Origin: an uncultured bacterium
GTDB lineage: Bacteria > Bacillota > Clostridia > Lachnospirales > Lachnospiraceae
DNA length: 64,000 nucleotides
Assembly (NCBI GenBank): GCA_905215775.1
Contig: CAJMRM010000009.1
Span: forward strand, 1-64,000
Reading direction: 5' to 3'
Positions within the stretch are counted from its first letter, which is position 1. Every line of letters starts with the position of its first letter. This document shows, in pieces, positions 1-8,745 of the stretch. A program made the position numbers and the translations under genes. Under the pieces are notes generated by a model. That model was given only the letters and a program-made list of their open reading frames with translations, was not told the DNA's origin and ran no database searches.

Positions 1-168
1 AAAGGCAGGCGAGCAATTCCCCCGGAGGGGTACCATGTCTGGAGGACATGGTATAATGTCTGTAAAACAGACATTATACCATCGCGCATCTGGTTTCTGC
101 GATCACCGCAGAAAGCCAGGCGCCCAATTCCCCCGGAGGGGTACTATGTCCGGAGGACATGGTATAAT
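1..168. repeat. Duplicated 57-bp palindromic repeat upstream of the kinase gene
   Basis: Positions 1-57 and 112-168 are near-identical direct copies (52 of 57 bases, offset 111). Each holds a C-rich/G-rich hairpin (CCCCGGAGGGG), then a 9-bp inverted repeat (31-39 with 45-53, perfect; 142-150 with 156-164, one mismatch), and ends in TGGTATAAT. Between the copies lie two more perfect inverted repeats: 50-62 with 68-80 (13 bp) and 94-101 with 106-113 (8 bp). The first copy begins at the window edge, so the unit may be longer. No other copy was noticed in the window. Confidence 0.85.
160..168 (+). promoter_or_regulatory. Extended -10 promoter candidate for the kinase-regulator pair
   Basis: TGGTATAAT matches an extended -10 element (TGN followed by TATAAT) and ends 39 bases before the kinase start at 208. 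No good -35 box lies 17 bases upstream, which is tolerated for extended -10 promoters. It overlaps the right arm of a palindrome in the repeat, so a protein bound there could block it. The upstream repeat copy carries the same element at 49-57. Confidence 0.45.
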
Positions 169-207
169 AAAGAAAATACGCGATGTGAAAAAGGGGGAGC
201 GGCGTTT

Positions 208-1686
208 ATGAAGATCCGTACAAAGCTTGCCATCGCATTCCTCACCATCACAGTCGTTCCCATCACGCTGATCTATATGGCGATCATCGGGCTCAACAAT
301 TACCAGGCCAGAGTATTCAGCGAGACCTATGGTGTTTCCGGGGATGTGGATCTGTTTTCCGGCGCATCCATCCGGGTTTTCAGCCATCTGACAGAGTCCA
401 TCCAAAAGGAGATCGACAAGGTGCTGGAAGCGGATACGGGGAAATTCAGTGATGAGACGTACCTGGCGGATCTGAACGGGAGACTGTCCATGAAGCACTC
501 GTTTCTGGTGGTGCGGAAGGCAGAGGAGCTGCTCTTTGTGGGCGATACGGCCACTGTGGAGGAGCTGAAGCAGGAGTTTTTCGGCTATGAGGACGCAGGG
601 GCTCCGTCGTCCTGGAGGAATTTTCTGGATAAGGATACGGAGCATCTTTTAAAGATCCGGGAGTTTATTTTTCCGGATGGGGACGACGGCGGCGTCTATC
701 TGGTGACCAATGTGATGGATATGGTGCCGGAGGCCAAGTCCATGATCTTTGAGATGCTGGTCACCAGCGTGATGATCTTGTTTATCACCGGGGCGGTGCT
801 GACGGTCTGGGTATACCAGTCTATCCTGCGGCCCATTGGAAAGCTCCAGGAGGCGACCAAGAAGATCCGGGACGGAAACCTGGACTTTACCCTGGAGGTG
901 GAGGATGACGACGAGATCGGGCAGCTCTGCCAGAATTTTGAGGAGATGCGGATCCGGTTAAAGGAAAGCACAGAGGAAAAGGTCCAGTATGACAAGGAGA
1001 GCAAGGAGCTGATCAGCAACATCTCTCACGACCTGAAGACTCCTATCACGGCCATCAAGGGCTATGTGGAGGGGATCATGGACGGTGTGGCCTCGTCGCC
1101 GGAAAAGCTGGACAAATATATCCGTACCATTTACCATAAGGCCAATGACATGGACCGGCTCATCGACGAGCTGACGTTTTACTCCAAAATCGATACCAAC
1201 AAGATCCCCTATACGTTTTCAAAGATCAATGTGGCCAATTATTTCCGGGACTGCATCGACGAGGTGGGCCTGGAGCTGGAGGCCAGAGGGGTGGAGCTGG
1301 GATATTTCAATTATGTGGACGAGGATGTGTACGTCATTGCCGACGCCGAGCAGATGAAGCGGGTCATCAACAACATCATTGGAAATTCCTTAAAATACAT
1401 GGATAAGAAGAAGGGGATCATCAATATCCGGATCCTGGATGTGGGTGATTTCGTCCAGGTGGAGATCGAGGACAACGGAAAAGGCATCGGTCCCAGGGAG
1501 CTGCCGTATATCTTTGACCGGTTTTACCGGACGGATTCCTCAAGGAATTCGGCCAAGGGAGGAAGCGGCATCGGACTTTCCATCGTGAAGAAGATCGTGG
1601 AGGACCATGGGGGGAAGATCTGGGCGACCAGTAAGGAAGGGATCGGTACAGAGATCCATTTTGTACTGAGGAAGACAAGCGTGTAA
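208..1686 (+). CDS. Membrane sensor histidine kinase (HAMP, HisKA, HATPase)
   Basis: This is the sensor of a two-component system. It autophosphorylates on a histidine and passes the phosphate to the regulator encoded 12 bases downstream. A first membrane segment (about residues 8-29) and a second (about 183-204) flank an extracytoplasmic sensor domain of about 150 residues. A HAMP linker follows at about 205-257. The H-box SHDLKTP carries the predicted phospho-acceptor His274. The ATPase domain shows an N-box near 390, DNGKGIG near 422 and GGSGIGLS near 451. The kinase precedes the regulator, the reverse of the commonest order. The signal cannot be inferred because the sensor domain has no recognisable motif. 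SD GGGGGAG lies just upstream of the ATG. Confidence 0.95.
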   Translation: MKIRTKLAIAFLTITVVPITLIYMAIIGLNNYQARVFSETYGVSGDVDLFSGASIRVFSHLTESIQKEIDKVLEADTGKFSDETYLADLNGRLSMKHSFLVVRKAEELLFVGDTATVEELKQEFFGYEDAGAPSSWRNFLDKDTEHLLKIREFIFPDGDDGGVYLVTNVMDMVPEAKSMIFEMLVTSVMILFITGAVLTVWVYQSILRPIGKLQEATKKIRDGNLDFTLEVEDDDEIGQLCQNFEEMRIRLKESTEEKVQYDKESKELISNISHDLKTPITAIKGYVEGIMDGVASSPEKLDKYIRTIYHKANDMDRLIDELTFYSKIDTNKIPYTFSKINVANYFRDCIDEVGLELEARGVELGYFNYVDEDVYVIADAEQMKRVINNIIGNSLKYMDKKKGIINIRILDVGDFVQVEIEDNGKGIGPRELPYIFDRFYRTDSSRNSAKGGSGIGLSIVKKIVEDHGGKIWATSKEGIGTEIHFVLRKTSV

Positions 1687-1698
1687 AAGGAGAAGGCT

Positions 1699-2388
1699 AT
1701 GAGCAGAATTTTAATCGTAGAAGATGAAGAGAGTATTGCGGAGCTGGAGAAGGATTATCTGGAGCTTTCCGGCTTTGAGGTGGAGATCGAAAACGACGGA
1801 GAAGCGGGACTGAAGCGGGCGTTGGAGGAGGAATTTGATCTTTTCATCCTGGACCTGATGCTGCCTGGGGTGGATGGCTTTGAGATCTGCAGGAAGATCC
1901 GGGAAAGTAAGAATACCCCGATCATTATGGTCTCCGCCAAAAAGGACGACATCGACAAGATCCGCGGCCTGGGCCTGGGAGCCGACGATTACATTACAAA
2001 GCCCTTCAGCCCCAGCGAGATGGTGGCCCGGGTAAAGGCCCATATGTCCCGGTATGAGCGCCTCATCGGCAGCGGAATGCCCGCCAACGACATCATCGAG
2101 ATCCGGGGCCTTAAGATCGATAAAACGGCCAGACGGGTCTATGTAAACGGGGAGGAAAAGAATTTTACCACCAAGGAGTTCGATCTTCTGACCTTCCTGG
2201 CCCAGAATCCCAACCATGTGTTCACCAAGGAGGAGCTGTTTTCCAAAATCTGGGATATGGAGTCCATCGGCGATATTGCCACGGTCACGGTGCATATCAA
2301 AAAGATCCGTGAGAAGATCGAAATGAATACCGCCAAGCCCCAGTACATCGAGACGATCTGGGGTGTGGGATACCGGTTTAAGGTATAA
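1699..2388 (+). CDS. OmpR/PhoB-family response regulator
   Basis: A 229-residue regulator with an N-terminal receiver domain and a C-terminal winged-helix DNA-binding domain. The acidic pocket near the N-terminus (VEDEES), the phospho-acceptor Asp52 (LDLMLP) and the conserved Lys in TKPFSP are all present. The wing region TIWGVGYRF is typical of the OmpR family. It follows the kinase by 12 bases with its own SD (AAGGAGAAGG) and is its obvious partner. Targets are unknown; the palindromic repeat upstream of the kinase is one candidate for autoregulation, which is inference. Confidence 0.95.
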   Translation: MSRILIVEDEESIAELEKDYLELSGFEVEIENDGEAGLKRALEEEFDLFILDLMLPGVDGFEICRKIRESKNTPIIMVSAKKDDIDKIRGLGLGADDYITKPFSPSEMVARVKAHMSRYERLIGSGMPANDIIEIRGLKIDKTARRVYVNGEEKNFTTKEFDLLTFLAQNPNHVFTKEELFSKIWDMESIGDIATVTVHIKKIREKIEMNTAKPQYIETIWGVGYRFKV

Positions 2389-2401
2389 AAAAGCAGGTCT
2401 G

Positions 2402-2431
2402 TTCCCGCCGCATATTCCGGCGGGAATTTTT
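2402..2431 (+). terminator. Rho-independent terminator of the two-component operon
   Basis: A perfect 9-bp stem (2402-2410 with 2418-2426), a 7-base loop and a run of five T's follow 13 bases after the regulator stop codon. Confidence 0.9.
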
Positions 2432-2461
2432 CTGTATTTTGTCTGAAAATATAAATATCGG

Positions 2462-2490
2462 TTGAACATTCTGCCTGAAAGAATTATAAT
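2462..2490 (+). promoter_or_regulatory. Promoter of the MFS transporter gene
   Basis: TTGAAC (2462-2467), a 17-bp spacer and a consensus TATAAT (2485-2490), directly after the preceding terminator and 38 bases before the chosen start. Confidence 0.85.
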
Positions 2491-2528
2491 AAGAACAGTG
2501 AGAATTTTTGGAAAAGGAAAAGGGGATT

Positions 2529-3731
2529 ATGAAGTACAAAACGCGGTTCTTTCTATTCTTTTTTGTGATGGTACTGTTTAATCTGGCGGCAAATTTCGCT
2601 CATCCGGTGACTCCGACGGTGATCCAGGAGCTGAATCTCCATGATTACATGTTCGGACTGGCCCTGGCGGCCATGATGCTCACCAACTTCCTTCTGTCGC
2701 CCTTCTGGGGAAAGATCAACGAATACATATCCTCCAGGATGTCTCTTCTGATCTGCTGCATGGGCTACGGCGTCGCCCAGATCTGGTTCGCCTACGCCAC
2801 CACAGAGCTTCAGATTGTTCTGGCCAGGATGTTTGCCGGACTTTTTACCGGCGGTATTTTTGTGAGCTTCCTGACATATATTGTAAATACAGCGGCTCCG
2901 GAGGACCAGGGAAAATATCTGACCATCAACGCCACCATAAAAAGCGTGGCCAGCGCCTTCGGCTATATGATCGGCGGCTTCCTGGGAGAATTTTCTGTGA
3001 AGCTGGCGTTTCTGGCCCAGGCGGCTCTTCTGATCGCAGTGGCTGTGGGCTTTTATCTGATCTGTCTGCCGGACGGAAAGACCAGCTTAAAGCAGGTGCC
3101 GAAAAAGCAGCTGATGAAGGAGGCCAATCCCTTCCAGGCCTTTGCTGACAGCAGAAAATTCATGAGCGTGGCCTTTGCCATGCTGTTTGCGGTGAATATC
3201 CTGATCAACTTTGGAAACACGGCCTTTGACCAGGCGTTCAACTACTACTTAAAGGATGTGCTGGGACTGACCTCGTCCTATAACGGGATCATCAAGGCGG
3301 CTGTGGGCCTGGTATCCTTTGTGGCCAATACGACGCTCTGTATCTGGATCATCACAAAGACAAAGATCCGCCGGTCCATGACGGTGATCATCGCCGTCTG
3401 CACGGTATCTGCCCTGGGAACGGCCCTGGTGCCCAATATCGGAATCTTCATCGCCCTGGGCGTGATCGTTTATGCGGGATATTCCGTCAGTGTGCCGGTG
3501 CTTCAGAGCATGATCACTGTCCAGTCCAGACCGGAGCAGAAGAACCTGGTCATGGGATTTTTCAACGCCACCCAGTCTCTGGGCAGCATTGCCGGTTCCC
3601 TGACAGCCGGATTTATCTATTCGGTCCATGCAAAGCTCCCGTTTTTATGTACCTTTGTGATTTATGGCTTTGGAATGCTGGCAGCCATTGGATATATGAG
3701 ATACAGGGGAGGAAAAAATACAGCGGAGTAA
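2529..3731 (+). CDS. Major facilitator superfamily transporter
   Basis: A 400-residue polytopic membrane protein with about 12 predicted segments and a long cytoplasmic loop near the middle (about residues 185-215), as in MFS drug or metabolite exporters. The start was placed at the ATG at 2529 because AAAAGGGG lies a few bases upstream. The frame can be extended to a TTG at 2508, but that lies closer to the promoter and has no better ribosome site. It forms its own transcription unit. The substrate is unknown; sugar or multidrug export are both possible for this type of MFS protein. Confidence 0.88.
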   Translation: MKYKTRFFLFFFVMVLFNLAANFAHPVTPTVIQELNLHDYMFGLALAAMMLTNFLLSPFWGKINEYISSRMSLLICCMGYGVAQIWFAYATTELQIVLARMFAGLFTGGIFVSFLTYIVNTAAPEDQGKYLTINATIKSVASAFGYMIGGFLGEFSVKLAFLAQAALLIAVAVGFYLICLPDGKTSLKQVPKKQLMKEANPFQAFADSRKFMSVAFAMLFAVNILINFGNTAFDQAFNYYLKDVLGLTSSYNGIIKAAVGLVSFVANTTLCIWIITKTKIRRSMTVIIAVCTVSALGTALVPNIGIFIALGVIVYAGYSVSVPVLQSMITVQSRPEQKNLVMGFFNATQSLGSIAGSLTAGFIYSVHAKLPFLCTFVIYGFGMLAAIGYMRYRGGKNTAE

Positions 3732-3783
3732 GTACGGACAGCCGCAGATGGAAACGCTGTTGTTCCATATGAAAAGATGCCGC

Positions 3784-3812
3784 TTGACACATGGCGGCGG
3801 AACTGTTATAGT
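3784..3812 (+). promoter_or_regulatory. Promoter of the DEAD-box helicase gene
   Basis: Consensus TTGACA (3784-3789), 17-bp spacer, TATAGT (3807-3812). Transcription would start near 3820, leaving a leader of about 118 bases before the helicase start. Confidence 0.85.
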
Positions 3813-3832
3813 ATCATACGAATGAAACTGGG

Positions 3833-3877
3833 GAAGATTCGGGGAAGGCCTGGATCTTCTCTTTTTTGCTGGCAAAA
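3833..3877 (+). promoter_or_regulatory. Leader hairpin with U-tract before the helicase (possible attenuator)
   Basis: Inside the helicase leader an 8-bp stem (3833-3840 with 3852-3859, one G-U pair) is followed by TCTTTTTT, the layout of an intrinsic terminator. The T-run itself pairs with a downstream A-run (TTTTGC 3864-3869 with GCAAAA 3872-3877), which would be an alternative fold. It sits after the promoter and before the gene, so it could stop transcription early. Conditional use is inference. Confidence 0.5.
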
Positions 3878-3937
3878 CCGCCCTGGACGGCGGGAGCCAT
3901 ATATATGGAAGTTAAACAAAGAAAAGGAAATCAGACA

Positions 3938-5650
3938 ATGGAAACAGTAAGATTTGACGAATTAAATTTAGATGAGCGCATCCTGCGCGCAGTGACAGAC
4001 ATGGGCTTTGAGGCCGCATCCCCGATCCAGGCCCAGTCCATCCCCGTCCAGGCAGAGGGCCTCGACATGATCGGCCAGGCCCAGACCGGTACAGGAAAGA
4101 CGGCGGCCTTCGGTATCCCGCTGCTGGAGAAGATGGATCCGGAAAGCAGAAAGACCCAGGCCATGGTCTTATGCCCCACCAGGGAGCTGGCCATCCAGGT
4201 GGCTGAGGAGATCCGCCGTCTGGCGAAATACATGTCCGGCATCAAGGTCCTTCCGGTCTACGGAGGCCAGGAGATCGTAAAACAGATCCGTTCCTTAAAG
4301 GGCGGAGTCCAGATCATCGTGGGAACTCCGGGCCGTGTCATGGATCACATGAGGAGAAAGACCATCCGCACTGATGAGATCCGGACCGTGGTGCTGGACG
4401 AGGCCGACGAGATGCTGAACATGGGCTTTCTGGAGGACATGGAGACCATCTTAAGTGCCCTTCCCGAGGAACGGCAGACCGTGATGTTCTCCGCTACCAT
4501 GCCCCAGGCCATTGCGGACATTGCGAAAAAGTTCCAGAAGGACCCGGTGATGGTGAGGGTGGTAAAAAAGGAGCTGACCGTTCCCAAGGTGACCCAGTAT
4601 TATTACGAGGTGAAGCCCAGGAATAAGGTGGAGGTCATGTGCCGTCTGCTGGACCTGTATTCCCCCAAGCTGTCCGTGGCCTTCTGCAATACGAAGAAGC
4701 AGGTGGATGAGCTGGTGCAGGCGCTCCAGGGACGCGGCTATTTCGCCGAGGGCCTTCACGGGGATCTGAAGCAGGAGCAGAGGGACCGTGTCATGGACAG
4801 CTTCCGGAATGGAGCCACAGAGATCCTGGTGGCCACGGATGTGGCGGCCCGGGGCATCGATGTGGACGATGTGGAGGCGGTGTTCAACTATGACATCCCC
4901 CAGGACGACGAGTATTACGTCCACCGGATCGGCCGGACCGGCCGTGCCGGAAGGGAAGGCCGCGCCTTCAGCCTGGCTGTGGGCAGCGAGGTCTATAAGC
5001 TCAGGGATATCCAGCGGTTCTGCAAGACGAAGATCGTGCCCCAGTCCATCCCGTCCTTAAACGATGTGACGGCCATCAAGGCAGAAAAGATCCTGGATGA
5101 GGTCCAGGAGATCATGAATGACGGAGAGCTGGAGCGGATGACAGCAATCATCGAAAAGCGCCTTCTGGCTGAGGATTATTCCTCCCTGGAACTGGCGGCC
5201 GCCTTCCTTAAAATGTCCATGGGCGACGATTACGAAGACATTGCCGAGGACGCGAGACCTCTGAGGGATCTGGAGGATCTGGGCAGAAGAGGCGGATCCA
5301 GGGGCCGCGACGGCCGGGGCCAGAGAGACGGCCGCGGAAATTACCGGGGCGGCCGGGGAGGCCGCTTTGACGATCTGGACGAGTACGAAGGACGCCGGTC
5401 GGGCCGGAGCGGCATGGCAAGCCTCTTTATCAACCTGGGAAAGAACCAGAACGTGAAGCCGGGAGATATCCTGGGAGCCATTGCGGGAGAGACCGGGATC
5501 CCGGGCCGTATGGTGGGAAGCATCGACATGTACGATAAATACACCTTTGTGGAGGTCCCCAAAAACCAGGCGGAAATGGTCATGGAGGCCATGAAGCAGG
5601 TGAAGATCCGGGGAAAGAACGTCCGGGTGGAGATCGCCAACCGGAAATAG
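3938..5650 (+). CDS. deaD: DEAD-box ATP-dependent RNA helicase
   Basis: A cytoplasmic RNA helicase of the CsdA/CshA type, which unwinds structured RNA in ribosome assembly, mRNA decay and cold adaptation. Motifs appear in order: Q motif, AQTGTGKT (about residue 47), PTRELA, DEAD (about 153), SAT (about 184) and HRIGRTGR (about 328). An Arg/Gly-rich linker (about 448-478) precedes a DbpA-like C-terminal RNA-binding domain ending the 570-residue protein. The ATG at 3938 was chosen because it has AAGGAAA upstream and starts the Q-motif region directly. The frame runs upstream to a TTG at 3866, but that lies in the U-tract of the leader hairpin. A long structured leader suggests RNA-level control. 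Confidence 0.95.
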   Translation: METVRFDELNLDERILRAVTDMGFEAASPIQAQSIPVQAEGLDMIGQAQTGTGKTAAFGIPLLEKMDPESRKTQAMVLCPTRELAIQVAEEIRRLAKYMSGIKVLPVYGGQEIVKQIRSLKGGVQIIVGTPGRVMDHMRRKTIRTDEIRTVVLDEADEMLNMGFLEDMETILSALPEERQTVMFSATMPQAIADIAKKFQKDPVMVRVVKKELTVPKVTQYYYEVKPRNKVEVMCRLLDLYSPKLSVAFCNTKKQVDELVQALQGRGYFAEGLHGDLKQEQRDRVMDSFRNGATEILVATDVAARGIDVDDVEAVFNYDIPQDDEYYVHRIGRTGRAGREGRAFSLAVGSEVYKLRDIQRFCKTKIVPQSIPSLNDVTAIKAEKILDEVQEIMNDGELERMTAIIEKRLLAEDYSSLELAAAFLKMSMGDDYEDIAEDARPLRDLEDLGRRGGSRGRDGRGQRDGRGNYRGGRGGRFDDLDEYEGRRSGRSGMASLFINLGKNQNVKPGDILGAIAGETGIPGRMVGSIDMYDKYTFVEVPKNQAEMVMEAMKQVKIRGKNVRVEIANRK

Positions 5651-5680
5651 GGTATTTTCTATATTTTGTATAAATTTTCG

Positions 5681-5709
5681 TTCACAAATATCCTGGAATA
5701 TGGTAAAAT
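5681..5709 (+). promoter_or_regulatory. Promoter of the lactonase-family gene
   Basis: TTCACA (5681-5686), 17-bp spacer, TAAAAT (5704-5709). The leader to the start at 5815 is about 100 bases. Confidence 0.75.
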
Positions 5710-5814
5710 GTACATAACTGTCCGGCGGCTTTACAGTTTTGTGCAAAAAAACCGAACAGGGATTTCGTCCCATGCGGGGGAAATATCTAAAGCAAGATCC
5801 GGGAGGAACGATCT

Positions 5815-6864
5815 ATGACTGGAAAATACATGGCTTATGTTGGTTCTTATTCTTATACGGGAAAGGCCAAGGGGATCACGGTCTACGATGTGGACGTGGA
5901 AAAGGGGAAATTCATCTACCGCTGCGAGGTGGAGGTGGATAATTCCTCTTATCTGACCGTATCCAGGGATAAAAGAATGCTGTACTCCATTGCCGACGAG
6001 GGCGTGGTCTCATTCCGCATCCTGCAGAACGGCAGCCTGTCCAGGGTAAACAGCGCAAATATCAAGGGAATGCGGGGCTGCCAGATCTCCACAAGCCCCG
6101 AGAACGACTACATTTTCGTGTCCGGCTACCACGATGGAAAGGTGACGGTGCTCCGGCTGAATCCGGACGGTTCTGTGGGCCATATCACTGACGGCGTATT
6201 CCATAAGGGACTGGGGAGCGTGGCAGAACGGAATTTCCGTCCCCACGTGAGCTGCAGCCGTATGACGCCGGACGAGAAGTTTTTAATGGTGGCGGATCTG
6301 GGGATCGACCAGATCAAGGTGTACCGGTTTGACAGGGGAGAGGGCCGTATTGCCCAGGTGGATACCATAAGGAGCGAGCTGGAGTCGGCGCCCCGTCATT
6401 TTGTGTTCAGCAGCGACGGGAAATTTTTCTATCTGCTGCATGAATTAAAAAACGTGATCGACGTATATTCATACCAGACCGGAGACAGGACGCCCCAGGT
6501 GGAGAAGGTCCAGACCATTGCCACCACCGGCGACGATCCCAACCAGCTTACGGCAGCCTGCGCCATCCGTTTTTCCCCGGACGAGAATTATCTGTTCTGC
6601 TCCAACGCCGGGGACAACTCTGTATCCATGTATGAGAGGGACACGGAAACGGGAATGCTCACGCTGAAGTTCTGTCTGCCCATCAGCGGGGAATACCCCA
6701 AGGATATCGCGATTTTCCCGGATGGCCAGCATCTGGCGGCCATCAACCACGGAGGAAATATTTCCTTCTTCCATATCGATTATGAGAAGGGGCTTCTGGT
6801 CATGAGCGACCGGAGCATTGCAGTCAATGAGCCCAACTGCTGTGAAATCGTAAAAATAGGTTAG
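5815..6864 (+). CDS. Lactonase-family beta-propeller (6-phosphogluconolactonase type)
   Basis: A 349-residue cytoplasmic protein made of repeated propeller blades. The recurring pattern is a short hydrophobic strand, SPE/SPD/TPDE, then a strand ending in G-x-N/D-x-V, and AYVGSY near the N-terminus is typical. Members of the PF10282 family hydrolyse 6-phosphogluconolactone in the oxidative pentose phosphate pathway, though several have other or unknown substrates. The start has a strong SD (GGGAGGA). It is followed by aroC after 11 bases, so the two are probably cotranscribed, and rpiB further down gives a loose pentose-phosphate and shikimate theme. The exact substrate is inferred. Confidence 0.85.
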   Translation: MTGKYMAYVGSYSYTGKAKGITVYDVDVEKGKFIYRCEVEVDNSSYLTVSRDKRMLYSIADEGVVSFRILQNGSLSRVNSANIKGMRGCQISTSPENDYIFVSGYHDGKVTVLRLNPDGSVGHITDGVFHKGLGSVAERNFRPHVSCSRMTPDEKFLMVADLGIDQIKVYRFDRGEGRIAQVDTIRSELESAPRHFVFSSDGKFFYLLHELKNVIDVYSYQTGDRTPQVEKVQTIATTGDDPNQLTAACAIRFSPDENYLFCSNAGDNSVSMYERDTETGMLTLKFCLPISGEYPKDIAIFPDGQHLAAINHGGNISFFHIDYEKGLLVMSDRSIAVNEPNCCEIVKIG

Positions 6865-6875
6865 GGGATGTAGAT

Positions 6876-8030
6876 ATGGCGGCTGGATCGACCATTGGAA
6901 CATTATTTAAAGTGACCACCTGGGGAGAATCCCACGGGAAGGCCATCGGCGTGGTGGCCGACGGCTGTCCTGCGGGACTGGCTCTCTGCGAGGCGGATAT
7001 ACAGGCTCTCCTGGACCGGAGAAAACCGGGCCAGAGCAGATTTACCACCCAGCGGTCCGAGGGCGACCAGGTGGAGATCTTATCCGGCGTATTTGAAGGA
7101 AAGACCACAGGAACGCCCATTTCCATGATCGTGCGGAACATGGACCAGCGTTCCAGGGACTATTCGGAGATCGCCGGCTGCTACCGGCCGGGGCATGCGG
7201 ATTACACCTTCGATGAGAAGTTCGGCTTCCGGGATTACCGGGGCGGCGGCCGGTCCTCAGCCCGGGAGACCATCGGCCGGGTGGCGGCCGGGGCCATTGC
7301 AGAAAAATTTTTAAAGGCTCTGAATATTTCTGTCTGCGCCTACACCCGCTCCATCGGTCCTGTGGAGATCTCCTCCGGGCCGCTGGCGCCGGGAGCGGAG
7401 GCGCTTAAGACGGCGGCGGAAAATCCTTTATATATGCCGGATCCAGAGGCCGCAGAGCGGGCAGCCCGGTATCTGGAAGAGCGGATGGAAGACCAGGATT
7501 CTGCCGGAGGCGTGGTGGAGTGCGTGGTGTCGGGGCTCCCGGCGGGGCTGGGAGAGCCGGTGTTTGAAAAGCTGGACGCAAACCTGGCCAGGGCCATCCT
7601 TTCCATCGGAGCCGTAAAGGGCTTTGAAATAGGAGACGGGTTCGCGGCCGCCAGATCCAGGGGATCGGAAAATAACGACGGCTACCGCATGGCGGCAGAC
7701 GGCTCGGTGGTAAAGACGGCCAACCATTCCGGAGGCGTTCTGGGAGGGATCAGCGACGGCAGCGATCTGGTATTCCGGGCAGCCTTTAAGCCTACGCCGT
7801 CCATTTCCAGGAGCCAGGAGACCGTAAGCCGCACCGGGGAAAACATGGAACTTTCCATTAAAGGCCGCCACGATCCTGTGGTGGTGCCGCGGGCTGTGGT
7901 GGTGGTGGAGGCCATGGCCGCTCTGACCGTGATGGACATGCTCCTGGTGTCCATGAGTTCCCGGCTGGATATGATCCAGCTGTTCTTCCAGGTGGAGAAT
8001 GTGGAGGGAACGGACGCAGAGGGGAACTGA
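6876..8030 (+). CDS. aroC: Chorismate synthase
   Basis: Catalyses the last step of the shikimate pathway, converting EPSP to chorismate with reduced FMN. The three family signatures are visible: GESHG near residue 16, the central YRGGGRSSAR segment, and RSRGSENNDG in the C-terminal third. Length (384 residues) is normal for bacterial AroC. It starts 11 bases after the lactonase-family gene and probably shares its transcript. No other shikimate gene lies in the window. Confidence 0.97.
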   Translation: MAAGSTIGTLFKVTTWGESHGKAIGVVADGCPAGLALCEADIQALLDRRKPGQSRFTTQRSEGDQVEILSGVFEGKTTGTPISMIVRNMDQRSRDYSEIAGCYRPGHADYTFDEKFGFRDYRGGGRSSARETIGRVAAGAIAEKFLKALNISVCAYTRSIGPVEISSGPLAPGAEALKTAAENPLYMPDPEAAERAARYLEERMEDQDSAGGVVECVVSGLPAGLGEPVFEKLDANLARAILSIGAVKGFEIGDGFAAARSRGSENNDGYRMAADGSVVKTANHSGGVLGGISDGSDLVFRAAFKPTPSISRSQETVSRTGENMELSIKGRHDPVVVPRAVVVVEAMAALTVMDMLLVSMSSRLDMIQLFFQVENVEGTDAEGN

Positions 8031-8115
8031 TCCCGGAGGATTGCCGGAAACCCGGAAAACGGGGCTGGCGTGAAAACGGCAGGGGCCGGTGAATAAAAGA
8101 ATGGAGGAAATGAGC

Positions 8116-8556
8116 ATGAAGATCGTCATTGGAAACGACCACTCCGCAGTGGAGTTGAAAAACATCATCAAGGCGCACCTGGAGGAAAAGGGCTATGAGG
8201 TCATGAACGTAGGGACCGATACCTCTGAAAGCTGCGATTATCCCGTATACGGAGAAAAGGTGGGCCGGGCCGTGGCCTCCGGCGAAGCAGATCTGGGCAT
8301 TGCCATCTGCGGCACCGGCGTGGGAATCTCCCTGGCCGCCAATAAGGTAAAGGGAATCCGCGCCTGCGTATGCAGCGAGCCATATACGGCAAAGCTTTCC
8401 AGAATGCACAATAATTCCAACGTCCTGGCCTTCGGAGCCCGGGTGGTCGGAAGCGAGCTGGCAAAGATGATCGTGGACGAGTGGCTGGCTGCTGAGTTTG
8501 AGGGCGGACGCCATCAGAGACGGGTCGATATGATCATGGATATAGAGAATCGGTAA
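8116..8556 (+). CDS. rpiB: Ribose 5-phosphate isomerase B
   Basis: Interconverts ribose 5-phosphate and ribulose 5-phosphate in the non-oxidative pentose phosphate pathway. The 146-residue protein starts with IGNDHSAVELK and contains CGTGVGISLAANK, the LacAB/RpiB anion-binding loop with its catalytic cysteine, and HNNSNVLAFGAR. The ATG at 8116 was chosen because it has GGAGGA at a suitable distance and matches the usual N-terminus; an upstream GTG at 8089 lacks a ribosome site. Related allose or sugar-phosphate isomerases cannot be fully excluded. Confidence 0.93.
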   Translation: MKIVIGNDHSAVELKNIIKAHLEEKGYEVMNVGTDTSESCDYPVYGEKVGRAVASGEADLGIAICGTGVGISLAANKVKGIRACVCSEPYTAKLSRMHNNSNVLAFGARVVGSELAKMIVDEWLAAEFEGGRHQRRVDMIMDIENR

Positions 8557-8567
8557 GAAGCAAAGAG

Positions 8568-8629
8568 AAAGGACTGGAGCTGGACGGCGCCGGTCCTTTT
8601 CAATTTTCCCAGGCTCTGGGAGCCTTTTT
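8568..8629 (+). terminator. Tandem terminators after rpiB
   Basis: Two hairpins in series: AAAGGAC (8568-8574) pairs with GTCCTTT (8593-8599), then AGGCTC (8611-8616) pairs with GAGCCT (8620-8625) and is followed by a T-run. Together they should end the aroC-rpiB transcript. Confidence 0.75.
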
Positions 8630-8673
8630 GGAGGGCTGAAGAGGGTGGCGGGATCGTTTGGAAAACAGACAGG

Positions 8674-8703
8674 AAAAAAACAGGGACGCCATGGAGGCGT
8701 CCC
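8674..8703 (-). terminator. Terminator of the alcohol dehydrogenase gene
   Basis: An 8-bp stem (8683-8690 with 8696-8703), 5-base loop, and on the minus strand a T-run from the A-tract at 8674-8680. It lies about 40 bases after the minus-strand stop codon. Confidence 0.88.
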
Positions 8704-8745
8704 GTTTCTTTGAGTGAATGAAAATGGGAGTGATATAAAGGGGAA

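Noticed and set aside
1..168. CRISPR array or insertion-sequence end
   Set aside because: Only two copies, the spacer is itself palindromic, and there is no transposase or cas gene.
1711..2469. 252-codon minus-strand frame over the response regulator
   Set aside because: Antisense to a clear regulator gene and running through its terminator.
5057..5773. 238-codon minus-strand frame over the helicase 3' end
   Set aside because: Antisense shadow of the Arg/Gly-rich region of the helicase; no ribosome site, no recognisable domain.
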